Assembly: GCA_902794825.1 (NCBI GenBank)
Contig: CADBIU010000006.1
Location: 33,905 to 97,904 of the forward strand
DNA from: an uncultured Lachnospiraceae bacterium
GTDB taxonomy: Bacteria > Bacillota > Clostridia > Lachnospirales > Lachnospiraceae
Direction: 5' to 3'
DNA length: 64,000 nt
Shown here: piece by piece, positions 20,076 to 26,136 of the stretch
Layout: each line of letters opens with the position of its first letter
Numbering within the stretch: the stretch's first letter is position 1
Position numbers and translations under genes: made by a program
The notes under the pieces: model-generated
Databases searched by the model: none
What the model was told of the DNA's origin: nothing
Seen by the model: the letters and a program-made list of their open reading frames with translations, nothing else

Positions 20076-20840
20076 TTATCCTTCCGCTGCGTTAGCGATG
20101 TACATGATCGTCAGCATTGTAAAGATAAATGCCTGCATTACGCCCGAGAACCAGTCAAAATAGAATGACAGGATCGCGGGAATACCTACGCTAAGAATAG
20201 GTATATGACTCAGAAAATCGCCTACAGCACCGGGAATAAGTCCCAGCAGTGCAGCTGACGCCACAGCCAGCGCCGCGTAGATCAGCCCGTTGATGACCAC
20301 ACCGGACAGAATATTGCCGAAATGACGGCATGCCATACTGACAGGCGTAGCCAGTTCTGAAAGGATGTTGAAAGGGGTCATAACCGCGATCGGTTCCGTA
20401 AATCCCTTCATGTAACCCAAGATGCCGCCGGCCTTTATCTTTTCCATCGTGATCATGATGAAAACGACTACCGCCCAGCCTGCTTCCGTTGAAAGATCTG
20501 CTGTCGGGCTTCTGAAAATTCCGGTCAGGCTGATCAGATTAGATACGACACTTGTGGCAAACAGTGCTGACACAAAAGGTATAAGCCTGTCAAATTTTGT
20601 TCCGCCTGTGTTGTTTCTGACAAGATTATTTGCCGAATCCACAATCATCTCCGCAATCGCCTGACGCTTTGAGATCTTTTCAACTTTAAGGTCTCTCGTC
20701 AGATAAATACATAAACCGGTGATGATCGCCATTACGATCCAGCTGACTACCCATGTCTCCGTGATAAGAATGTCACCGAGAACAGGGATCCCCGTTGGAA
20801 TTCGAAAGAATATCCTAGCTCCGGAAATATCAAATTCCAT
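20076..20840 (-). CDS. atpB: F0 ATP synthase a subunit
   Basis: Membrane stator that supplies the ion half-channels next to the c-ring. The 254-residue protein has 5-6 membrane helices. The essential arginine is R172 in the block SMACRHFGNILSG, equivalent to Arg210 of E. coli. The C-terminal helix (FYFDWFSGVMQAFIFTMLTIMYIANA) is also typical. It is the first of the core structural genes after atpZ and atpI. AGGAGG precedes the start. Confidence 0.96.
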   Translation of the reverse strand: MEFDISGARIFFRIPTGIPVLGDILITETWVVSWIVMAIITGLCIYLTRDLKVEKISKRQAIAEMIVDSANNLVRNNTGGTKFDRLIPFVSALFATSVVSNLISLTGIFRSPTADLSTEAGWAVVVFIMITMEKIKAGGILGYMKGFTEPIAVMTPFNILSELATPVSMACRHFGNILSGVVINGLIYAALAVASAALLGLIPGAVGDFLSHIPILSVGIPAILSFYFDWFSGVMQAFIFTMLTIMYIANAAEG

Positions 20841-20863
20841 CTCTACACATCCACCTCCTTCCT

Positions 20864-21298
20864 TTAGTTCTTAACCCCATTGATGATCCCTTTGCCTTTG
20901 ATCAGGAGGCTCGGCCAGAGAAGGGGCAGGATCCCGGCCACAGGATTTATGAATTTAAGAACCATACAGAGGACGCACCAGATGAGCTGCAGAAATGTTC
21001 TGTATCTGTAACTCACTTGCATTGATCGATATGCCTGGTCATAGTTCTCAATTCCGGCTACTTTCTGCACAGTCAGCGCCATCAGGAAGAAATTCCCGAC
21101 CGCGACCGCGCAGCCTCCGGCCGCTCCCAGAATGACCGGAATTCCCATGGGGACCTGCTCCGGAAACACTCTGTTCAGGCCAAAAAATGCACACACCATT
21201 AATACGCTGAGGATCAGTGATCCCAGCGCAACAAATATACTAATCGCCGACCATCGCCAGGGCGGCTCCGGATTCCTAAGCCGCCTATGGAAGATCAG
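20864..21298 (-). CDS. atpI: ATP synthase subunit I (AtpI-like); start unclear, probably non-ATG
   Basis: Small hydrophobic protein at the head of atp operons, thought to help c-ring assembly or Mg2+/Ca2+ uptake. The first ATG (21199) would begin in the middle of a membrane helix: the same frame continues upstream with WSAISIFVALGSLILSVLM, a clear helix half. The frame is open back to a CTG at 21298-21296 that overlaps the atpZ stop in a CTGA arrangement. No ATG, GTG or TTG exists in that interval. I therefore place the start at the CTG, giving 144 residues, close to the family length. Four membrane segments follow. ATC just after the CTG is an equal alternative. Confidence 0.65.
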   Translation of the reverse strand: MIFHRRLRNPEPPWRWSAISIFVALGSLILSVLMVCAFFGLNRVFPEQVPMGIPVILGAAGGCAVAVGNFFLMALTVQKVAGIENYDQAYRSMQVSYRYRTFLQLIWCVLCMVLKFINPVAGILPLLWPSLLIKGKGIINGVKN

Positions 21299-21558
21299 TT
21301 GTGGCTGTTAAAAGCAGGAGGTTCCTCCTCGCCTTTCTTCCGCTCTCTCTCGATGACTCTGATCCATAGTTTGTAAGCCGTCATAAAAGAGGCGCCAAGG
21401 CCAAAAACTAAGCCCGGAAAATAGATCCAAAGTCCGAGCCCAACTCTTGAAGTAAGAAGGTAACAGGCGCCCATACAGATCAGCACAGGCATCACAAGAG
21501 ATAGTCCGAGCTGTCCAAGCATGATCAGTCTCTGTGAAATGTTTACCCAGTCCTTCAT
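21295..21558 (-). CDS. atpZ: AtpZ-like F0F1 ATPase accessory membrane protein
   Basis: Small protein (87 residues) with two membrane helices (about 15-33 and 42-60), of the AtpZ/AtpI family (PF09527-like) found first in atp operons. It is proposed to work with AtpI in ion homeostasis or c-ring assembly. The Gly-rich second helix (YFPGLVFGLGASFMTAYKLW) and the charged C-terminus (ERERKKGEEEPP) fit the family. GGAGG lies 6 nt upstream of ATG 21558, and a strong promoter lies 27-55 nt upstream. It is the first gene of the operon. Confidence 0.8.
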   Translation of the reverse strand: MKDWVNISQRLIMLGQLGLSLVMPVLICMGACYLLTSRVGLGLWIYFPGLVFGLGASFMTAYKLWIRVIERERKKGEEEPPAFNSHN

Positions 21559-21584
21559 TACTTTCCTCCCTGATTTACAGTTTA

Positions 21585-21613
21585 ATCATACACTTTTTCA
21601 AACCATGTGACAA
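21585..21613 (-). promoter_or_regulatory. Promoter of the atp operon
   Basis: On minus, TTGTCA (21608-21613), a spacer of exactly 17 bp and TATGAT (21585-21590). Both boxes match the sigma-A consensus at five of six positions. The leader to the atpZ start is about 20 nt with GGAGG. A weaker second set (TTGTGA, 18 bp, TATAAA) lies some 70 nt further upstream. Confidence 0.85.
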
Positions 21614-21920
21614 TTGGATTTTGGCACTTTGACGAAGGTTTGTTAATTTATACACAAAATATACAATTATTCACAATCGCACTTTTTTCGTCACTGATGA
21701 CAGAAAATGTCACAATGCTTTTTCCTTCATAGTTTTCCAAAGACAGAATATCAAAATTAGTGAATAATAATTTAGATGTTCTTTATCCGTATGAATCATT
21801 CGTGAATAATACAGATCACCAAGATCTGGCATCTTCTCAGCGGCAGAATGCGGATTTTGTGCGAACACTCTTCCTTAGGCCTTTCTGCGGGGGTGGAAGC
21901 GCTTAGACAGTGTTTCCGTC
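21614..21920. other. Noncoding AT-rich stretch upstream of the atp promoter
   Basis: About 300 bp without a supportable gene. It holds a possible second atp promoter, a short inverted repeat (TGACA, 5 nt, TGTCA, near 21705), and then about 70 bp of higher G+C sequence next to the rnfC remnant. I could not match that stretch to RnfC in any frame, so the remnant seems to begin abruptly near 21900. Confidence 0.5.
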
Positions 21921-22262
21921 ATGAAATATCTTGAGCTCGATGAGTGCTATATCGGGATCGAAGATAATAAGCAGGACGCCATCGACAATTTCAACAAACT
22001 GTTTGCCGGACAGGGAATCGCGAACATGCGCACCTTCCCTCTGAAGGCGAGCTACCCTAAAGGTGCGGAACGTGTCCTGATCTACGAAGTGACAGGCAAG
22101 ACCTGCAATGCGGGCGTACTTCCCGCAGATCTTGGATGCATCGTATCCAACGTGACTTCTATCGCTTTTTTGGGGCAATATCTAAAGGATGGCGTTCCGC
22201 TTATCAAAAAGCGCATGACGGTCGACGGCGACGCCGTTAACCGGCCCAAGTATCGATCATGA
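21900..22262 (+). pseudogene. rnfC: rnfC remnant (middle fragment only)
   Basis: The plus strand encodes a stretch that matches the middle of RnfC, the NADH-binding subunit of the Rnf ferredoxin:NAD+ oxidoreductase. Landmarks are YIGIEDNKQDAIDNF, FPLKASYPKGAERVLIYEVT, VLPADLGCIVSNVTS and PLIKKRMTVDGDAVNRP. The N-terminal third of RnfC and everything after about residue 300, including the two iron-sulfur motifs, are missing. The frame stops at TGA 22260-22262, within a few codons of the last family residue. No ribosome site is evident. The junction with the rnfB-like fragment lies at about 22245-22255. Confidence 0.85.
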
Positions 22263-22437
22263 AAAGTGTAAGAGATGCGGTATGTGCGTAGTGAAGTGTC
22301 CTACAGGCGCTATTCAGGACTTGATCCATACGCCCGAGCAGCTCTAGAGGATCAAAAAGAGCGTTGCCGGAATGGAGGCAAAGGAAGCTGAGAAGAGAAA
22401 ACAGGCTGCTCTTGAGGCAGCTGCTGAGAAAGCATGA
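22249..22437 (+). pseudogene. rnfB: rnfB-like C-terminal remnant (ferredoxin motif, internal stop)
   Basis: In a different frame from the rnfC fragment, the sequence reads SIDHEKCKRCGMCVVKCP, a complete 4Fe-4S motif, then TGAIQDLIHTPEQL. A TAG at 22345-22347 follows where a Glu codon would be expected. The frame continues with RIKKSVAGMEAKEAEKR and an Ala/Glu-rich tail to TGA at 22435-22437. This fits the C-terminal end of RnfB, the ferredoxin-accepting subunit. rnfD, rnfG, rnfE, rnfA and the rest of rnfB are absent, so one deletion appears to have fused rnfC to rnfB. A second later mutation made the TAG. Confidence 0.75.
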
Positions 22438-22463
22438 CTTTTCTGTATTAAATCTAAAACCTG

Positions 22464-22494
22464 AAAAAAGGCTGCCGGCGAGGCAGCCTTTTTT
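22464..22494. terminator. Bidirectional terminator between the rnf remnant and the Gx transporter gene
   Basis: A perfect 13-bp stem (22464-22476 and 22482-22494) closes a GGCGA loop. There are six T on the plus side and six T on the minus side. It probably once ended the rnf operon on plus, and it still ends the convergent Gx transporter gene on minus. Confidence 0.92.
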
Positions 22495-22497
22495 GTT

Positions 22498-23043
22498 CTA
22501 CATAAACAGTTTGGCAGGCAGCCTTTGGATGAGAATGTACGCTCCTATCCCAACAATAATCCCGGCAGCCATTCCCGAGAGGATGAGGACAGGCATATAA
22601 TGGATGAGCTGCGGCCCGGAGATCGCAAAAATAGCCACGCAGAGCTGTCCCAGATTGTGAAAGACGCCCCCGGCCATACTTACTCCCAGGATTGAGAATT
22701 TGTCTGTCTTTTTCAAAAGAAGCATGATGATAAAACTGACGCAGCTTCCTGCAAGCGAATAGAGCGCTGCGAACAGGCCGCTGAAAAGAAGGCCTGCAAG
22801 CGCCACGCGGATCAGGTTTACGGCAAACGCGTACCGCTCATCCATGCGATACAGCAGGACCAGCGGGACAAGATTCGCAAGCCCGAGTTTGACGCCCGGA
22901 ACGCCTGCGTTAAAGGGAAAAAGCACTTCCACATATGAAAAGATAAGTGCGAGGGCTGCAAGAAGCCCTGTCAGAGCCACTCTTCTCGTGACAGATTGCT
23001 GTCTACCGGATTGTTCATTTGGCGATGGCGTCGACGACTTCAT
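22498..23043 (-). CDS. Gx transporter family membrane protein
   Basis: A 181-residue membrane protein with five to six helices, of the family annotated as Gx transporter or heptaprenyl diphosphate synthase component I, related to small-molecule uptake (ECF S-like) proteins. The signature segments are AGVPGVKLGLANLVPLVLLY and GVFHNLGQLCVAIFA. In many Clostridia it sits with a NusG domain II protein next to rnf or apbE genes. I chose ATG 23043 (MKSSTPSP) because AGGAGGT lies 7 nt upstream; a TTG at 23070 has no site. It overlaps the upstream gene by 29 nt. The substrate is unknown. Confidence 0.8.
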   Translation of the reverse strand: MKSSTPSPNEQSGRQQSVTRRVALTGLLAALALIFSYVEVLFPFNAGVPGVKLGLANLVPLVLLYRMDERYAFAVNLIRVALAGLLFSGLFAALYSLAGSCVSFIIMLLLKKTDKFSILGVSMAGGVFHNLGQLCVAIFAISGPQLIHYMPVLILSGMAAGIIVGIGAYILIQRLPAKLFM

Positions 23044-23407
23044 TCTCTCCACCTCCTTCCCCGTTGCCAATGATCTCTACGATCACATAGTTTGGCAGAC
23101 AGACAATAATCTCTCCTGCCCTGGAAATCTTCCCGGTATTGACGCAGATCTGATTTTTGCAGTCTGAATACTTCATGTAAACTGATTTGTTCTGTATGGA
23201 TATGATATTTAAGTGTCCGTCACGTTCGACCTCAATATCAATATCTTTTTCGAGCGGATAAATACCGACCACTTCTTCCCGATAAATGACCCTCACTTTC
23301 TGTCCGTCGCCGGAGGGCCTCACCAGAGGCGCGGCTGCGATCAGTGCCGCAATTGCCAAAAAAGAGAAAAAGAGCAGAAAATCCGCTTTTCGTAAAGATG
23401 CAATCAT
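23015..23407 (-). CDS. NusG domain II-containing exported protein
   Basis: A 130-residue protein with one N-terminal membrane or signal helix (about 9-27) and a beta-rich NusG domain II outside the membrane (VRVIYREEVVGIYPLEKDIDIEV ... CKNQICVNTGKISRAGEIIVCLPNYVIVEI). The Cys pair CKNQIC is conserved in the family. Such proteins are common beside rnf, apbE and Gx transporter genes and are suspected to help extracytoplasmic redox or flavin chemistry; no activity is proven. It overlaps the Gx transporter gene, so they form a two-gene unit. Confidence 0.85.
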   Translation of the reverse strand: MIASLRKADFLLFFSFLAIAALIAAAPLVRPSGDGQKVRVIYREEVVGIYPLEKDIDIEVERDGHLNIISIQNKSVYMKYSDCKNQICVNTGKISRAGEIIVCLPNYVIVEIIGNGEGGGENEVVDAIAK

Positions 23408-23483
23408 ATAGTGGCCTCAAGTCTTTTGTCAGGCAGTATCTGCAGCATATAACTGCCGAGTATTTTGCCTGTAGTCCTATCGT

Positions 23484-23513
23484 CAAAAAACAGGGGGGAT
23501 ATGTTCCCCCCTG
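23484..23513 (-). terminator. Terminator of the flavoprotein remnant
   Basis: A 9-bp stem with six G-C pairs in a row (23491-23499 and 23505-23513) closes a 5-nt loop. On minus six T residues follow. It is an efficient-looking terminator left behind a gene that is no longer functional. Confidence 0.9.
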
Positions 23514-23601
23514 GATTTCATTACTACTGTGAAGATCCGGCATCTGCCGGAAACATGCACTGTCGGGTTATTGAACCTGAAGCTGATCCTTTACATTAGG
23601 A

Positions 23602-24108
23602 TCAGGCAGCATCAGGCACAGTTTCCTCCTCTGCAGGGGCTTCCTCCTCTGCAGGTTCCTCAGCTGCTTCCTTCTCCGGTGCAGCTTCCGTGCCGGACAA
23701 TCCGTTGCACCATTCGACGGCGCTTGCGCTTGAGATTCTTCCAAAGACTACGATATCCGCTACCGCGTTGCCGCCCAGACGGTTGCCGCCGCGGACACTC
23801 TCCGTGATCAGCATGCTGGTCTTCTGCTCTACAGTCGGATGAAGCTGGATCTGATCGACATCGACGAGGTCAGCACCGACTGCCTGAGCCATAACGATGC
23901 CGTCACCCATGATTCTTGGCGCGCTGGTAGTAACCGTTCCCTCAAGGTCTTCGCGGTATCTGACGATCATTTCCTGATTGTTGCCGAAGCCGCCAGTAGC
24001 AAGGATCACTGCCTTTGAGTGGATCGTGTAATATGTATCATCGCTCTCCGCCAGGATACCGTTTACTGTACCTTCAAGAGACAAAAGATCCGTAGCTTTG
24101 GTATTATA
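23602..24108 (-). pseudogene. Fumarate-reductase-like FAD flavoprotein remnant with a large internal deletion
   Basis: Flavocytochrome c or fumarate/urocanate reductase family. Reading on minus, family similarity begins at YNTKATDLL (24108) without the N-terminal Rossmann GxGxxG, and continues through AVILATGGFGNNQEMI, MGDGIVMAQAVGADLVD, DQIQLHPTVEQKTSMLITES. It then jumps from VRGG directly to NRLGGNAVADIVVFGRI, the last FAD-contact block. In complete relatives roughly 200 residues, including active-site Arg and His, lie between these. The C-terminus is an acidic Glu/Ala/Pro tail. No ATG or ribosome site is found. The frame has not been broken by stops, so the decay looks recent or the peptide may still be made. 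Confidence 0.8.
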
Positions 24109-24226
24109 GGCCGGAGGTATGCAGCACCAAAAATTCCGGCAGTTTTACGTGTTCCGGAAACTGCACGGATGCGGGGGGTATTTGGCGCATCTACACAAAA
24201 TACTATCACAAACTGCAAATGCCATG

Positions 24227-25597
24227 TCAAGACTTGCTAAAAAGTACTATAGTTTCGACGTTCGCAGTCCAGGGAAACTGATCGACGCAGATCCCGCGCA
24301 CCGGTCTGTATCCGGCTTCAGTAAAGGAGGGGAAATCCCTTGCAAGGCTTGTGGGTTTACATGATATGTATAGTATCTGTTCCACGCCATATCCCAGGAT
24401 CTTGGGAAGCGCTTTCGGGTGCACCCCGTCTCTAGGCGGGTCGAGAATGATCAGATCCGGCTTTACTTCGATCTCATCCAGGACCTTAAGCACATCTCCG
24501 GCAATAAATTCGCAGTTGCCTATTCCGTTCCTTTTCGCGTTCTCCGCAGCTGCCTCCACAGCTTCTTCTACGATCTCCACGCCGATCACCTTTTCCGAAA
24601 CAGGCGCCATGAGCTGGGAGATCGTCCCGGTTCCGCAGTACAGATCGTACACTACGCCTTTCTTCATGCCGGCTTCTGTCAGGAATTTTCTGGCGGTGTC
24701 ATAGAGGACCTCCGCGCCCCGGCTGTTTGTCTGGAAAAACGAGAAAGGAGTGACTTTAAACTCCAGCCCCAGAAGTGTCTCTGTGAAATAATCCCTTCCG
24801 TAAAGGATTTCAGTTCCGTCATCTTTGATCACATCCGCAACTGCATCGTTAACTGTATGCAGAATTCCGACAATGGAGCCTTCCATTTCCAGTTCCATAA
24901 GCATCGAGGCAAAATCCTGAAGATCATATTGTTCTTGCGAAGTCGTCACAAGATCGATCAGAATTTCTCCCGTATTGACCGCTTTGCGCACCAGAAGATG
25001 TCTCAGGTACCCCGTGTGACGGAGCCTGTGGAAGAAAGAAGCTCCCTTCTCTTCCCAGTATGTCCTTACTGCTGCCATTATTTTTCTGTAGTCCGCATCC
25101 ACGATCACGCAGGGATCCGCATTTACAATATCGTAGAAGCTTCCCCGCTTGTGCATTCCAAGCGCCAGGGGACCTTCCTTAAAAGAGTCACCGAAGGAAA
25201 ACTCCATTTTGTTGCGGTAGCCGTATACGTCCGGGCTCCCCAGGATTCCGTGAAACCAGTCCATGGAACATCCTTCAGGCATAGCTTCCTTAAGAAGTTC
25301 ACGAACCTGCCCTTCCTTGATCCTGCACTGTTCTTCATATGGAAGACACAAATAAGTGCATCCTCCGCATACGCCGAATACCGGGCAGGGAATCTCACGT
25401 TCAAGAGGCGATCTCTCGAGGACGGAGATCAGCGCCGCTTCAGCTTTTCCTTTTCTCTTTTTATTGATCCGGGCCTGTACTTTCTGGCCTGTTATCGCGT
25501 TTTTGACAACGCAGATACCCTCCCCGGTCTCAACGATACCTTTATTGGGAAATTTCACTTCCCGGACAACGCCTTCGATCAGGTCTCCTTTTTTCAA
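24227..25597 (-). CDS. rlmD: 23S rRNA (uracil-C5)-methyltransferase, RlmD/RumA family
   Basis: SAM-dependent methyltransferase acting on a uridine of 23S rRNA (RlmD/RlmCD-like). The 456 residues include an N-terminal TRAM RNA-binding domain (about 1-60), a 4Fe-4S cysteine cluster (C71, C77, C80 and a fourth near 165 in NADPC), the SAM motif VVYDLYCGTGTISQL, the PFSFFQTN segment and the catalytic region LDPPRDGVHPKAL ... LYISCKPTSLARD with the nucleophilic Cys. All key residues are intact. Whether it targets U1939, U747 or both cannot be told from sequence. It is followed by the flavoprotein remnant. Confidence 0.93.
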   Translation of the reverse strand: MKKGDLIEGVVREVKFPNKGIVETGEGICVVKNAITGQKVQARINKKRKGKAEAALISVLERSPLEREIPCPVFGVCGGCTYLCLPYEEQCRIKEGQVRELLKEAMPEGCSMDWFHGILGSPDVYGYRNKMEFSFGDSFKEGPLALGMHKRGSFYDIVNADPCVIVDADYRKIMAAVRTYWEEKGASFFHRLRHTGYLRHLLVRKAVNTGEILIDLVTTSQEQYDLQDFASMLMELEMEGSIVGILHTVNDAVADVIKDDGTEILYGRDYFTETLLGLEFKVTPFSFFQTNSRGAEVLYDTARKFLTEAGMKKGVVYDLYCGTGTISQLMAPVSEKVIGVEIVEEAVEAAAENAKRNGIGNCEFIAGDVLKVLDEIEVKPDLIILDPPRDGVHPKALPKILGYGVEQILYISCKPTSLARDFPSFTEAGYRPVRGICVDQFPWTANVETIVLFSKS

Positions 25598-25649
25598 AGC
25601 CTCTCTCCTTCCCGAATAAACCGGCTCTCAACTCTCCGGCATAAATAAT

Positions 25650-25680
25650 AAACGGCAGTCCGGCAGAATGCCGGGCTGCC
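25650..25680 (-). terminator. Terminator of the small acidic membrane protein gene
   Basis: A 12-bp GC-rich stem with one mismatch (25654-25665 and 25669-25680) closes a 3-nt loop. On minus it is followed by GTTTATTATTT. Confidence 0.75.
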
Positions 25681-25738
25681 CTTAATATCAGCCTGTTTAA
25701 GACTAACGATCGATCATTATACTGCGCCTTAAATCCGC

Positions 25739-25990
25739 TTACGCTTCAGCGGCCGCAGCTTCCTCATCCTCAAAATCGTCGTCGAAATCATCGTCAAAAT
25801 CGTCATCGTCGAAATCATCGTCGTCGTCATAATCGTCAAAATAGTCCGGCGTGAGAAAACGATAGATGCCGTAAGCAATGAGCGCAAGAGCTGCGATCGC
25901 TCCGATCACCGCAAGAATTGTAACGACAGGGATCTTCTTTTCCTCAGCTCTTACCGCGTCAATCAGTTCCTGTAACTTATCTCTTGTCAT
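25739..25990 (-). CDS. Small membrane protein with a poly-acidic tail (unknown function)
   Basis: An 83-residue protein I recognise only as a type seen in Lachnospiraceae. It has a short charged N-terminus (MTRDKLQELIDAVRAEEKK), one membrane helix (about 21-43, VVTILAVIGAIAALALIAYGIY) and then 28 residues of nearly pure Asp/Glu/Phe ending in AAAAEA. The tail has about 25 acidic residues. GGGAGG lies 11 nt upstream, and a possible extended -10 (TGGTATATT) lies about 75 nt upstream. It has its own terminator. The tail could bind cations or shield a partner, but there is no direct evidence. Confidence 0.8.
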   Translation of the reverse strand: MTRDKLQELIDAVRAEEKKIPVVTILAVIGAIAALALIAYGIYRFLTPDYFDDYDDDDDFDDDDFDDDFDDDFEDEEAAAAEA

Positions 25991-26136
25991 TTGTTGTGTT
26001 CCTCCCAGTGCTTTATAAAAACAATACAGATAGTTTTTGCTGCTATCAATAATATACCACTAACATCCGTGCATTTCCACCGTTTCCGTTTCGTTCACAT
26101 AAGTTTCAAAATCATTCCGAAACGCAGAGTGAGCAC

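Noticed and set aside
23041-23070. Alternative TTG start of the Gx transporter gene at 23070
   Set aside because: It has no ribosome site, while ATG 23043 has an ideal AGGAGGT at 7 nt.
24419-25648. Plus-strand open frame of 409 codons
   Set aside because: Antisense to rlmD, which has all catalytic motifs; no sign of a gene.
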